The translations under genes were made by a program, and so were the position numbers. The notes under the pieces are model-generated. The model had not been told where the DNA came from, ran no database searches, and worked only from the letters and a program-made list of their open reading frames with translations. Positions 35,907 through 45,651 of a DNA stretch of 64,000 nucleotides are shown one piece after another. Location: positions 4,178,001 to 4,242,000 of the forward strand of contig NZ_CP087138.1 of NCBI RefSeq assembly GCF_021650705.1, in the 5' to 3' direction. The stretch's first letter is position 1, and each line of letters begins with the position of its first letter. The stretch is from Pseudomonas sp. KNUC1026 (GTDB taxonomy: Bacteria; Pseudomonadota; Gammaproteobacteria; Pseudomonadales; Pseudomonadaceae).

Positions 35907-36431
35907 TTACGAATGCTCCTTGAGCGGGATGCTGCGCGGCCGTTCTATCCAGCCTCCCTCGCCATCGGGCACCAGCTCCACCACATCGACTTCGCTGTCC
36001 GTAACCGCCACTATCTTGCCATCGTTCTGGCCAAGGTAGTCGCCTACCTTGACCCGGTGTACGCCACCTGCGCCCTTTATCAGGGCAAAACGCCCTTTGG
36101 GATTCTCCAGCAGGCCCACCATTTCGAACTGTTCGATATTGAAGCCTTCGAGAAACTGCTTGACCCGATTGGGGTCAGGCTTGATCAGGCGCGACCCCTT
36201 GGGCTTGTTCACCACGATACGCACCGGAGGCTCGAACGGGTTGCGCAGGTTCGATGCCTGGTAGGTGAATGGCTCGTAAGCCTGGAAGGTCGGGATCGGC
36301 TCGATCCGGCCCTTGGGCCTGGCATTGACCTCGGCCATCCACGCCTTGATGTCGGAAAACTCACCACCACCACAGGCGCTGAGCGCCAGGCAAGCCACCA
36401 GCGATACCCACGCCTTGCCCACACGCATCAT
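35907..36431 (-). CDS. pilP: Type IV pilus assembly lipoprotein PilP
   Basis: A 174-residue inner-membrane lipoprotein. The lipobox LSAC puts the lipidated Cys at about residue 20. It is followed by an unstructured linker and a C-terminal beta-domain (about 75-165, with FNIEQFEMVGLLENPKGRFA) that contacts PilQ. It links the PilMNO inner-membrane complex to the secretin. It overlaps the pilO stop by 4 bp. Confidence 0.95.
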   Translation of the reverse strand: MMRVGKAWVSLVACLALSACGGGEFSDIKAWMAEVNARPKGRIEPIPTFQAYEPFTYQASNLRNPFEPPVRIVVNKPKGSRLIKPDPNRVKQFLEGFNIEQFEMVGLLENPKGRFALIKGAGGVHRVKVGDYLGQNDGKIVAVTDSEVDVVELVPDGEGGWIERPRSIPLKEHS

Positions 36432-37090
36432 GGCTTGGCCCCCTGCACGGGCGAAGCAGGCTTGGAAGCGTCAGCCTTCTCGTTATAGCGGTACGTTTTC
36501 GCCAGGATGGTCATGCGCAATGGGCTTGTGGAGTCTTTGTCAGCGGGTTGGATATCGAAATCGTGCAAGGTCACGATTCGCGACAAGCTCGAAATGCTGC
36601 TGACGAAGGTCGCCAGGTCATGATAGGTGCCGGTTACAGTCATCTGAATCGGCAGTTCGACGTAAAACTGTTGGGTCACTTCCGGCAACAGCTTGATTTC
36701 CTCGAAATCCAGGCCCGCGCCCAGGCCGGAGCGAGTAATGTCCTCCAGCAAGCCAGGCACTTCGGTATCGCTGGGCAGTTGCCGCAGCATGGTGCCGAAA
36801 GTGGTTTCCATTTCCTGGAGCTGCGCGGTGTAAGCCTCCAGGTTCGCAGCCTGGAACGACTTGTCCGTGTACTGCTGCTTGAGCTGTTCTTCCTGCGCTG
36901 CTCGGGTATCGAGGTCACCTTGCAGGTCCTGAAGGTGAAAGTAATACCCAAGCCCCAGCAGCAGTACAGCCAGCAAAGCGGCGCACAAACCTTTGATCAC
37001 CCCTGGCCATGAGCCGATGTTGCTGGCGTCCAGCTCGCTGAGCTGAACTTCGCGCAGGCTGGCGACCCATCCTTTTATATCCAGGTTCAT
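36428..37090 (-). CDS. pilO: Type IV pilus alignment protein PilO
   Basis: A 220-residue bitopic membrane protein that pairs with PilN. One membrane segment (about residues 33-52, GLCAALLAVLLLGLGYYF) is followed by a coiled coil (about 55-105) and a ferredoxin-like periplasmic domain (about 115-205, with LPIQMTVTGTYHDLATFVSS). The start overlaps the pilN stop (ATGA), as expected for stoichiometric partners. Confidence 0.95.
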   Translation of the reverse strand: MNLDIKGWVASLREVQLSELDASNIGSWPGVIKGLCAALLAVLLLGLGYYFHLQDLQGDLDTRAAQEEQLKQQYTDKSFQAANLEAYTAQLQEMETTFGTMLRQLPSDTEVPGLLEDITRSGLGAGLDFEEIKLLPEVTQQFYVELPIQMTVTGTYHDLATFVSSISSLSRIVTLHDFDIQPADKDSTSPLRMTILAKTYRYNEKADASKPASPVQGAKP

Positions 37091-37656
37091 TGGGCATCAG
37101 CCTCCGCATCGGCGGGCGGGCGGGTCTGCTGAACTGTCAGCTGAAAGCGGTTGTTCTGCTCGGTTTCGCCAGTGCCGGCCTTGACCTCGGCCAGGCTAGG
37201 GGCATCCAGCCAGGGCGAGGCGTCGAGGTTGCGCATCAGTTCCGATACTCGGTTGTTCGATTCTGCGGCGCCACTGATGGAAATCTGTGTGCCCTGAAGC
37301 TTGACCTCGGTGAAATACACACCGTCCGGCAAGGTGCGGACCAATTGATCGAACACACGCCCGATCACCGGGCGGTTGCCTTGCAGGTCCTGGATGATCT
37401 TCATCCGCGCGATGAGTTGCTTGCGCCGGGCCTTGAGATCGCTGATCGCCTTGATGCGCACATCTAGCCGTGCGTTCTCTGACTGAATGAAATTGTTGCG
37501 GGCAGTCTGCGTAGCGATTTCGCTGCTGATCACCTGATCGGCGACGAACAACACCAGCAGGCAGAACGCCGCAACGCTGCCAAGCAGGATGAAGAACTGC
37601 TTCTTGCGCTCCTCACGGCGCTGCTCGCGCCACGGCAGCAGGTTGATAGTGGCCAT
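37087..37656 (-). CDS. pilN: Type IV pilus alignment protein PilN
   Basis: A 189-residue bitopic membrane protein. The N-terminal cytoplasmic peptide INLLPWREQRREERKKQF is the signature that docks into PilM. A membrane segment (about 22-42) follows, then a coiled coil and a ferredoxin-like domain (about 85-165, VYFTEVKLQGTQISISGAA). It overlaps the pilM stop by 1 bp. Confidence 0.95.
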   Translation of the reverse strand: MATINLLPWREQRREERKKQFFILLGSVAAFCLLVLFVADQVISSEIATQTARNNFIQSENARLDVRIKAISDLKARRKQLIARMKIIQDLQGNRPVIGRVFDQLVRTLPDGVYFTEVKLQGTQISISGAAESNNRVSELMRNLDASPWLDAPSLAEVKAGTGETEQNNRFQLTVQQTRPPADAEADAQ

Positions 37657-38719
37657 CAGTCGAAACTCCTCAGGGCCAGGCCACAGGCAATCATCAGCGC
37701 AGGTGCATCGCTGGCCAGCGCACCGGCGTTGACCTTGCTGTTGAGTGCCATCTCCGCGAACGGGTTGGCGACCATGGTCGGGGTTCCGAGGCGCTGCTGT
37801 ACCAGCTGATCGAGCCCTGCGATGGATGAGGTCCCCCCGCGAGCATTATGTAATCGACATCATTGTGCTGGCCGGCGGCGAAGAAGAACTGCAGCGACCG
37901 GGACACCTGCTGGACTACCGCGTCCTTGAAAGGCTGCAGCACTTCGCTCACGTAGTCGTCCGGCAAACCGCCCTGCTTCTTGGCGAGGCCGGCTTCTTCG
38001 AAGGTCAGCCCATAGCGACGTTGGATTTCCTCGGTCAACTGGCGCCCGCCGAACAGTTGCTCGCGGGTGTAGATGATGCGCCCGGCATGCAACACGCTGA
38101 GCGTGGTCATGGTTGCGCCGATGTCCATGACCGCAACGGTCAGGGGGCGATCACCCTGGGCAAACTGTGGAGCGATCAGCCCATAGGCGCGCTCGAGCGC
38201 GTAGGCTTCGACATCCACCACGCGCGCGGTGAGCCCGGCGATCGCGAGGGCAGCCTCGCGAACCTCCACGTTTTCCTTGCGGCAGGCGGCGAGCAACACT
38301 TCGACACGTTCCGGATTGCGTGGCGACACCCCCTGCACTTCGAAGTCGATGGCGACCTCTTCGAGCGGATAAGGGATGTACTGGTCGGCCTCGACCTTGA
38401 TCTGGTTTTCCATCTCGTCTTCAGAGAGGCCGGTGTCCATCTCGATGGTCTTGGTAATCACCGCAGACCCGGCCACCGCAACGGCTACGGTGCGCGAAGC
38501 CGCCTTGGCCTTGACCAGCAGGCGTGCCAGTGCGTTGCCGACACCCTCGAGTTCGGCGATGTTCTTTTCGACCACGGCATTGGCGGGCAGCGGCTCCACG
38601 GCATAAGACTCCACCTTGAAACGGCCGCCAGAGCGGCTCAGTTCCAGGAGCTTGACCGTGGTGGAGCTGATATCGATCCCCAGAAGCGAATGCGCTTTTT
38701 TGCTGAAGAGTCCTAGCAC
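37656..38719 (-). CDS. pilM: Type IV pilus actin-like protein PilM, reading frame broken near the C-terminus
   Basis: A cytoplasmic, actin-fold ATP-binding protein that grips the N-terminus of PilN. The fold is clear: LLGIDISSTTVKLLELS (about residue 12), SEDEMENQIKVEADQYIPYP (about 100) and VMDIGATMTTLSVL (about 195). The frame shifts after DYIMLAGG because a base is missing from the C run at 37833-37838 (plus strand). In the next frame the sequence continues TSSIAGLDQLVQQRLG and stops at 37656, giving about 354 residues, the family length. First gene of the pil operon, divergent from ponA. Confidence 0.93.
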
Positions 38720-38800
38720 TACCGATTCCCTAGCATTATCCGCGACTTACGGACCGTTTATGTTACAAGGCATTTAATAGCAGTCTTGACAGAAGCGCAA

Positions 38801-38829
38801 ATGACGCTCAGTACCAAATTGCTTATAAT
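38801..38829 (+). promoter_or_regulatory. Candidate ponA promoter
   Basis: ATGACG (38801-38806), a 17-base spacer and a perfect TATAAT (38824-38829) lie 70 bp upstream of the ponA start. A consensus TTGACA also occurs at 38786-38791 but has no -10 box at a proper distance. Confidence 0.5.
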
Positions 38830-38899
38830 GCCGAGCGCTTTTTTCCCTGCGCCGCCTGTGCGTGCCTAACTCATTATTTTCACTGGAAATCCGATTATC

Positions 38900-41425
38900 T
38901 TGATTCGCCTGCTCAAGTTCTTCTGCTGGTCAATCCTCGCCCTCGTGTGCGGGCTTTTGCTCGGGCTGAGCGGCGCGTACCTGTATCTTAGCCCCAGCCT
39001 GCCCTCCGTCGAGGCACTGAAGAGTGTCCAGTTGCAAATTCCGCTGAAGGTATACAGCAGCGATGGCAAACTGATTGCAGAGTTCGGCGAAATGCGCCGT
39101 TCGCCCATCAAATTCTCGGAAATCCCGCCGCAGTTCATCGCAGCGCTGTTGTCTGCCGAGGACGACAATTTCGAAAATCACTACGGCGTGGACCCCACCA
39201 GCCTTGTGCGTGCCGCCGGCCAGCTGGTGAGCAGCGGCCACATTCAGACAGGCGGTAGCACCATCACCATGCAGGTGGCCAAGAACTACTTCCTCAGCAG
39301 CGAGCGCAGTTTTTCGCGCAAGAGCACCGAGATCCTGCTGGCCCTGCAGATCGAACGCCAGCTCACCAAGGACGAGATCCTCGAGCTTTACGTGAACAAG
39401 ATCTACCTGGGCAACCGCGCCTACGGTATCGATGCCGCTGCGCAGGTGTACTACGGCAAATCCATCAAGGATGTGTCGCTGGCACAGATGGCAATGATTG
39501 CGGGCCTTCCCAAGGCACCGTCGCGTTTCAATCCGCTGGCCAACCCGGTGCGCGCCAAGGAACGCCGCGACTGGATCCTGGGGCGGATGTATCGCCTGGG
39601 CAAGATCGACCAGAGCGCCTATCAGGCCGCGATCGCCGAACCGATCAACGCCAGCTACCACGTCCCTACTCCCGAAGTGAACGCCCCGTGGATCGCCGAA
39701 ATGGCCCGCGCCGAGATGGTTGGCCGTTACGGCAGCGACGCTTACACCGAAGGCTTCCGTGTGACCACCACCATTTCCAGCGACCTGCAGGCCGACGCCA
39801 ATACCGCAGTGCTGGCGGGGCTGGTGAGCTACGACGAACGCCATGGTTACCGCGGCCCGGAGGCACGGCTGCCTGGCAAACCACGTGACGCCTGGGTGAG
39901 TGAGCTGCAGCGCTTGCGCTCCTTCAACAGTATCGATCCAGCCATCGTCAGCCAGGTAAGCAAAGATGGCTTCACCGTGGTTACCCGCGAAGGCAAGGAC
40001 GAGCACGTCGCCTGGGACACCATGAAGTGGGCCCGCCCGTATATCAACGCCAACAGCATCGGCCGCGCGCCTGCACAGCCTTCGGATGTCGCACAGGTTG
40101 GCGACGTGATTCGGGTGCAGCGCCAGCCTGATGGCTCGCTCAAGTTCAGCCAGGTGCCCAACGCCCAGAGCGCGCTGGTGTCACTGGATCCGCACGACGG
40201 CGCAATCAAATCACTGGTGGGCGGCTTCGCCTTCGAGCAGAGCAATTACAACCGCGCTACACAGGCCAAACGCCAGCCCGGCTCCAGCTTCAAGCCGTTC
40301 ATCTATTGCGCGGCGCTGGACAGCGGCTATACCCCGGCCAGCCTGGTCAACGACGCGCCCATCGTCTTCGTCGATGACTACATGGACAAGGTCTGGCGGC
40401 CGAAGAACGATACCAACACCTTCCTCGGCCCCATCCGGCTGCGCGAAGCGCTGTACAAGTCACGCAACCTGGTCTCGATCCGAGTACTGCAAAGCCTGGG
40501 CGTAGACCGCACCATCGACTACATCACCCGCTTCGGCTTCAACAAGCAGGACCTGCCGCGCAACCTGTCGCTGGCGCTTGGCACTGCGACGCTCACCCCG
40601 ATGGAAATCGCCACCGGCTGGAGCACATTCGCCAATGGCGGCTTCAAGATTCAGCCCTACCTGATCTCGAAAATCGAAAGCCGCAGCGGCGAAACGCTGT
40701 TCACCGCCAATGCGCCGCGCGTGCCCACCGCTCAGGAAGAAGCCGCCCGTCTGCAAGCCCAGGCTGCCAGCCCAGCCGTGCCGCTGGCAACCAGTGCCGG
40801 TGCCACCGACACCACCGCTGCCACCTCGGCTCCGGGCGTACCGGCTCCGGGCGTACCGGCTTCGGGCGTCCCGGCTTCGGGCGTCCCGGCCCTGGCAGAG
40901 CGCGTGGTCGACGGCCGAACGACCTTCATCCTCAACAGCATGCTCGAAGATGTGATCAAGAAGGGTACCGGGCGCCGCGCAATGGCCCTGAACCGCTCCG
41001 ACATCGCCGGTAAAACAGGCACCACCAACGAGTCCAAGGACGCCTGGTTCTCTGGCTACAACGGCGACTACGTCACCACCGTATGGAGCGGCTTCGACCA
41101 ACCCGACACCCTCGGCAAGCGCGAATTCGGCGGTACGGTGTCCTTGCCGATCTGGATGGACTACATGGGCGCCGCCCTCAAGGGCAAGCCTGCGAATACC
41201 CAGCCAGAGCCTGAAGGCATCATCAGCCTGCGGGTCGACCCGGTCAGTGGCCGCGCTGCCACCGCCAGCACCCCGGATGCCTACTTCGAGCTGTTCAAGA
41301 GCGAAGACACTCCTCCGTCGGTCAACGAAATCGACAATGGCCACGCACCTGGCAGCCCGCTGCCGGCAGATGAAGCGGCGCCTATGGACCTGTTCGAAGC
41401 CACCAACTCAGGCAATGCGCAATAA
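38900..41425 (+). CDS. ponA: Bifunctional penicillin-binding protein 1A
   Basis: An 841-residue class A PBP that polymerises and cross-links peptidoglycan. A membrane anchor (about 8-30) precedes the glycosyltransferase GT51 domain with AEDDNFENHYGVD (catalytic Glu, about residue 92), GGSTITMQVAKN (about 120) and KDEILELYVNKIYLGN. An OB-like insert (about 320-430) and the transpeptidase follow, with SXXK at SSFK (about 465), SRN (about 523) and KTGTTN (about 705). The start is TTG at 38900, matching the family N-terminus. A Pro/Gly-rich tandem repeat lies just before the KTG motif region. PonA pairs with LpoP in Pseudomonas. Confidence 0.95.
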   Translation: MIRLLKFFCWSILALVCGLLLGLSGAYLYLSPSLPSVEALKSVQLQIPLKVYSSDGKLIAEFGEMRRSPIKFSEIPPQFIAALLSAEDDNFENHYGVDPTSLVRAAGQLVSSGHIQTGGSTITMQVAKNYFLSSERSFSRKSTEILLALQIERQLTKDEILELYVNKIYLGNRAYGIDAAAQVYYGKSIKDVSLAQMAMIAGLPKAPSRFNPLANPVRAKERRDWILGRMYRLGKIDQSAYQAAIAEPINASYHVPTPEVNAPWIAEMARAEMVGRYGSDAYTEGFRVTTTISSDLQADANTAVLAGLVSYDERHGYRGPEARLPGKPRDAWVSELQRLRSFNSIDPAIVSQVSKDGFTVVTREGKDEHVAWDTMKWARPYINANSIGRAPAQPSDVAQVGDVIRVQRQPDGSLKFSQVPNAQSALVSLDPHDGAIKSLVGGFAFEQSNYNRATQAKRQPGSSFKPFIYCAALDSGYTPASLVNDAPIVFVDDYMDKVWRPKNDTNTFLGPIRLREALYKSRNLVSIRVLQSLGVDRTIDYITRFGFNKQDLPRNLSLALGTATLTPMEIATGWSTFANGGFKIQPYLISKIESRSGETLFTANAPRVPTAQEEAARLQAQAASPAVPLATSAGATDTTAATSAPGVPAPGVPASGVPASGVPALAERVVDGRTTFILNSMLEDVIKKGTGRRAMALNRSDIAGKTGTTNESKDAWFSGYNGDYVTTVWSGFDQPDTLGKREFGGTVSLPIWMDYMGAALKGKPANTQPEPEGIISLRVDPVSGRAATASTPDAYFELFKSEDTPPSVNEIDNGHAPGSPLPADEAAPMDLFEATNSGNAQ
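40828..40887 (+). repeat. Four tandem 15-bp units inside ponA
   Basis: The units start at 40828, 40843, 40858 and 40873. Units 1-2 are identical to each other, and so are units 3-4. The two pairs differ at a few bases (GGCTCCGGGCGTACC against GGCTTCGGGCGTCCC). They encode the pentapeptides APGVP (twice) and ASGVP (twice) in a flexible linker. The unit length is a multiple of three, so copy number can change without breaking the frame. Confidence 0.9.
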
Positions 41426-41456
41426 AAAGCCCGGCTGTCAACAGCCGGGCTTTTTT
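41424..41456. terminator. Bidirectional terminator between ponA and maeB
   Basis: The stem AAAAAGCCCGGCTGT/ACAGCCGGGCTTTTT with a 2-base centre starts at the ponA stop codon. It has T6 to the right and A5 to the left, so it can serve both convergent genes (maeB ends at 41472). Confidence 0.9.
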
Positions 41457-41471
41457 GTATCAGGCTGAGGA

Positions 41472-42740
41472 TCAGCCGTTGAAAACGTCATCCACGCTCT
41501 GCAGCGGGTAGTGCTTCGGATACGGCAGGGTCGCAACGCCAGATTCGATGGCGGCCTTGGCCACGGCGTCGGAAACAATGGTGATCAGGCGGGCGTCGAG
41601 CGGTTTCGGAATGATGTATTCGCGGCCGAACTCCAGCGATTCGACGTTGTACGCCTGGCACACCTCCTTGGGCACCGGCAGCTTCGCCAGGTCGCGCAGG
41701 GCGACGGCGGCAGCGATCTTCATCTCTTCGTTGATGCGCTTGGCGCGTACGTCCAGGGCGCCACGGAAGATGAAGGGGAAGCCCAGCACGTTGTTGACCT
41801 GGTTCGGGTAGTCAGAACGGCCGGTGGCCATGATCACGTCGCTGCGCGTAGCGTGAGCCAGCTCCGGGGCAATTTCCGGGTCCGGGTTGGAGCAGGCGAA
41901 CACGATCGGGTTGGCCGCCATGCTCTTGAGGCCTTCGGCGCTCAGCAGGTTCGGGCCAGACAGACCAACGAATACATCGGCGCCTTGCAGAGCGTCAGCC
42001 AGGCTGCGCTTGTCAGTCTCGTGGGCGAACACCGACTTGTACTGGTTCAGGTCATCACGGCCGGAGTGGATCACGCCCACACGGTCGATCATGAAGATGT
42101 TTTCGACCTTGGCGCCCATGCTGATCAGCAGCTTCATGCAGGAGATGGCAGCAGCGCCGGCACCGAGACAAACGATCTTGGCGCTTTCGAGCGATTTGCC
42201 GGCGATTTCCAAAGCGTTGAGCATGCCGGCGGCGGTGACGATGGCGGTGCCGTGCTGGTCATCGTGGAATACCGGGATGTCGCATTGCTCGATCAGCGTG
42301 CGCTCGATCTCGAAGCACTCGGGCGCCTTGATGTCTTCGAGGTTGATGCCACCGAAGGTGATGGAGATACGCTTCACGGTGTCGATGAAAGCTTGCGGGC
42401 TTTCGGCATCGACTTCGATGTCGAACACGTCAACGCCGGCGAAACGCTTGAACAGAACGCCTTTACCTTCCATCACCGGCTTGGACGCGAGTGGGCCAAG
42501 GTTGCCCAGGCCGAGGATCGCAGTGCCATCACTGATCACGGCGACCAGGTTGCCTTTACCGGTGTACTTGTAGGCCAGCTCAGGGTCGCGGCCAATTTCA
42601 CGTACCGGCTCGGCAACGCCCGGGCTGTAAGCCAGGGACAGGTCGCGAGCAGTGGCGGTGGGCTTGGTGAGCTCTACGCTCAACTTTCCGGGGCGTGGCT
42701 GTGCGTGGTATTCGAGAGCGGCAGTTTTCAGGTCTGACAT
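41472..42740 (-). CDS. maeB: NADP-type malic enzyme, short form
   Basis: A 422-residue enzyme that decarboxylates malate to pyruvate and supplies NADPH. Malic-enzyme motifs include YSPGVAEPVREI (about residue 37), VFHDDQHGTAIV (about 155) and the nucleotide fold VCLGAGAAAISCMKLL (about 187). IVFACSNPDPEI (about 280) is also conserved. It lacks the C-terminal phosphotransacetylase-like domain of long MaeB proteins. I start at the ATG at 42740. The longer upstream frame has no similarity. The symbol follows the usual Pseudomonas annotation. Confidence 0.92.
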   Translation of the reverse strand: MSDLKTAALEYHAQPRPGKLSVELTKPTATARDLSLAYSPGVAEPVREIGRDPELAYKYTGKGNLVAVISDGTAILGLGNLGPLASKPVMEGKGVLFKRFAGVDVFDIEVDAESPQAFIDTVKRISITFGGINLEDIKAPECFEIERTLIEQCDIPVFHDDQHGTAIVTAAGMLNALEIAGKSLESAKIVCLGAGAAAISCMKLLISMGAKVENIFMIDRVGVIHSGRDDLNQYKSVFAHETDKRSLADALQGADVFVGLSGPNLLSAEGLKSMAANPIVFACSNPDPEIAPELAHATRSDVIMATGRSDYPNQVNNVLGFPFIFRGALDVRAKRINEEMKIAAAVALRDLAKLPVPKEVCQAYNVESLEFGREYIIPKPLDARLITIVSDAVAKAAIESGVATLPYPKHYPLQSVDDVFNG

Positions 42741-42893
42741 GGTGGCGTTCCGCTTTGACTGTTGAACTTTTTGGATCGCCGAGCATACGCGCTGAGGAAA
42801 ATGCCCACAAGACTGGCCGGTCACGCCTGTCAAGTGGTAGGGAATTAGACTTTTAGCGCAGGTTGCCATGCGACCGCTTTTTCAACGGGCACG

Positions 42894-42922
42894 AAAAAGG
42901 CGCCCACACGGGGCGCCTTTTT
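42894..42922. terminator. Terminator downstream of rpmE
   Basis: The stem AAAAAGGCGCCC/GGGCGCCTTTTT with a 5-base loop, flanked by A5 and T5. It ends rpmE (stop at 42958) on the minus strand and shields the maeB promoter region. Confidence 0.85.
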
Positions 42923-42957
42923 CTGCTCTACCCGCCCCGAAAGGCAGGCTCGAAGCC

Positions 42958-43175
42958 TTACTTGGTCTTGGCACCGAAAACGCCGAAACGGTCGGTGAAG
43001 CGCTGCACGCGGCCGCCGGTGTCGAGGGTCTTCTGCTTGCCGGTGTAGAACGGATGGCACTCGTTGCACACGTCCAGGCTCAGGGAGCGCCCAGGGTGGA
43101 ACGGGTTTCGATCACGTTGCCGCAGCTGCAGGTAGCGGTGATGGCTTCGTATTTCGGATGAACGTCAGGCTTCAT
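42958..43175 (-). CDS. rpmE: 50S ribosomal protein bL31, reading frame broken once
   Basis: The sequence starts MKPDVHPKYEAITATCSCGN at 43175, the L31 N-terminus with the first zinc-binding cysteines (C16, C18). The frame stops early after RSTLGAP. In the next frame it continues SLSLDVCNECHPFYTGKQ, which has the second cysteine pair, and ends FGVFGAKTK at 42958. One base is missing from the C run at 43090-43092 (plus strand). Restored, it is about 72 residues and the zinc-binding (C+) form. It is transcribed away from priA. A GAGGA site precedes the start. Confidence 0.92.
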
Positions 43176-43341
43176 GGGAAAATCCTCGTGTTTAGCGTGC
43201 CGCCACCCAGCACCATTGCCGGATACCGCACGTATAGGGGTGCGCATACTACCAGAGCCGCTTGGGGAATCAAGCTGCGCGCCACACCGGTGGTCTGTTC
43301 AGGCTTGCCCCCATTCCCCTCTGCCCCCGCGAGCCATTGCC

Positions 43342-45560
43342 TTGCCAAATGCCGTGCTGCGCCTTGCCCTGCCCTCGCCCCTGCGCCGGCTGTTCGACTA
43401 CCTTCCGCCTACAGGGATGAGCACAAGCTCCTTCGAGCCAGGCATGCGTGTACGTGTGCCGTTCGGGCGGCGGGAAATGATCGGTGTGGTGATAGAGATT
43501 GCCAACGATTCCGAGGTGCCAGCAGGCAAGCTGCGCCCGGCCATTGGCCGCTTGGACGACAGCAGCCCGATGTCACCGGCCCTGATGCAGCTGTGCCTGT
43601 GGACGGCCCAGTATTACCAGCACAGCCTGGGTGACACCCTCAGCTGGGCGCTGCCGGTGCTGCTGCGCCAGGGGGAGCCTGCGCAGGCGCATCAGGAGCG
43701 GTTCTGGATCGCCGCACCCGCTGCGAGCCCCGACGACCCCAGACTCAAGCGCGCACCGCGCCAGCGTGAGGCGTTGACCACCTTGGCGCAGCATCCGCAC
43801 GGCGTGGCGCACTCACTCCTGAGCCAGCTTCAGCTGGGCCGTGATGCACTCGATGGCCTTCTGACCAAGGGCCTGGCAGCGGTAGAGACTCGCACCCAGG
43901 CTGTGGCGCCGCGCCACGAGCACTGGCTGGCGCAGCCTGAGCTGCCGCTGAACACCGAGCAAAGCGCTGCTTTCGAGGCGATCCGCGCAGGCCTTGGCCA
44001 TTACCACACTTACTTGCTGGCCGGCGTTACCGGCAGCGGCAAGACCGAGGTCTACCTGCAACTGATCCACCAATGCCTGCAAGCCGGCAAGCAGGCACTG
44101 GTGCTGATCCCGGAAATCAACCTCGGCCCACAGACCCTCAGCCGCTTCTCGCAGCGTTTCAATGCACGCATTGCCTTGCTGCATTCAGCGGTCAACGACC
44201 GCCAGCGCCTGGACGCCTGGCTTGCCGCGCGAGATGGCGATGCCGACATCGTGATCGGCACGCGCTCGGCACTGTTCACCCCGTTGAAGAACCCCGGCCT
44301 GATCATCATCGATGAGGAACACGATGGTTCCTATAAACAGCAGGAGGGCTTGCGCTACCACGCACGGGACCTGGCCATCGTCCGCGGCCATCAGGAAAAC
44401 GTGCCAGTGGTGCTGGGCTCAGCTACGCCCTCCCTGGAAACCTGGCACAACGCCCACAGCGGCCGCTTTGCACTGCTTCGCCTCACTCAGCGCGCGGGCA
44501 ACGCGCAGCCGCCGCGCTTTCTGCGCCTGGATGTGAAAAGCCGGCCACTGGACAGCGGCATCAGCGAGCCCTTGCAGCAAGCCATTGGCCAGACGCTCGC
44601 CCAGGGCCAGCAAGTGCTGGTGTTCCTCAACCGACGCGGGTTCGCGCCCACGCTGCTATGCCATGAATGCGGCTGGCTCTCGGAATGCCCACGCTGCGAC
44701 GCGCGCACTACGCTGCACCAGCGCTCTGGCGAGCTGCGTTGCCACCATTGCGGCCATGTCGAATACAAACCACGGCATTGCCCGAGCTGCCGCTCCGTGG
44801 ACCTGCGCCCGGTAGGCGCGGGCACCGAGCGTGCCGAGGAGCGCCTGCGAGTGCTGTTTCCCGATTACCCCGTGCACCGCGTCGACCGTGACACCACCAC
44901 CGCCAAGGGCGCGATGGATCGCCTGTTTGCGACCGTTCATCAGGGCGAGCCTTGCATCCTGGTGGGCACGCAAATGCTCGCCAAGGGGCATCACTTTCCC
45001 CAAGTGACCCTGGTGGCGATTCTGGACGCCGACGGCGGGCTGTTTTCCGCTGACTTTCGCGCGCCCGAGCGCATGGCTCAACTGATCGTGCAGGTGGCCG
45101 GGCGCGCGGGGCGTGCCGAGATGCCAGGCAAGGTCATCATCCAAAGCCATCTGGCTGACCATCCGCTGCTGGTGCAGCTCACCGAAGATGGCTATTTCGC
45201 CTTTGCCGAGCAGGCGCTCAGCGAGCGCCGCGGCGCGGGCCTTCCGCCCTTCGCTCACCTGGCCCTGCTGCGCGCCGAGGCGCACAAACCTGGCCAGGCC
45301 GAGGATTTCTCGATCAGGCCTGCTCGCTCGCCGAAGGGTGGCTGGCCGAGCATGGCGTGCAGGGGTTGGAGCTGCTCGGCCCAGTGCCTGCGCCAATGGA
45401 GCGGCGTGCCGGGCGGTTTCGTGCGCAGCTACTGGTGCAATCCACGGCGCGCGCACCGCTGCACCGGTTGCTGGCAGCAATGATGGCGCAGGTGGAGGCG
45501 CTGCCGGCAGGCCGCGCGGTGCGCTGGTCACTGGACGTGGACCCGGTCGATCTGTTTTGA
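43342..45560 (+). CDS. priA: Primosomal helicase PriA, reading frame broken near the C-terminus
   Basis: The replication-restart helicase. The 3'-DNA-binding domain opens LRLALPSPLRRLFDY. The helicase core has Walker A LAGVTGSGKTEVYL (about residue 230), DEEH (about 325) and a zinc-binding insert with CHECGWLSECPRCD (about 440). VGTQMLAKGHHFP (about 545) and VAGRAGRAE (about 585) complete it. The frame shifts at about 45309, where one C seems lost after GAGGATTT. The remainder continues in another frame to the stop at 45560 (ending LDVDPVDLF). Restored it is about 739 residues. The start is taken as TTG at 43342 by family alignment. Confidence 0.92.
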
Positions 45561-45651
45561 GCAGGGTTGGCAAGGCTGCCTGCGAACCGGATAATGCCCG
45601 GTTTTAAAGCCAGCCCCGGGCGACCTGCCCGCGCGCTCGAACGAGATACCC

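Noticed and set aside
38786..38791. Consensus TTGACA as the ponA -35 box
   Set aside because: The only good -10 box (TATAAT at 38824) is 32 bases away. A weaker -35 at 38801 gives the correct 17-base spacing.
43090..43175. rpmE as a genuine truncated pseudogene
   Set aside because: Both halves keep all four zinc-binding cysteines and the correct C-terminus. One lost base explains the break, and similar breaks occur across the window.
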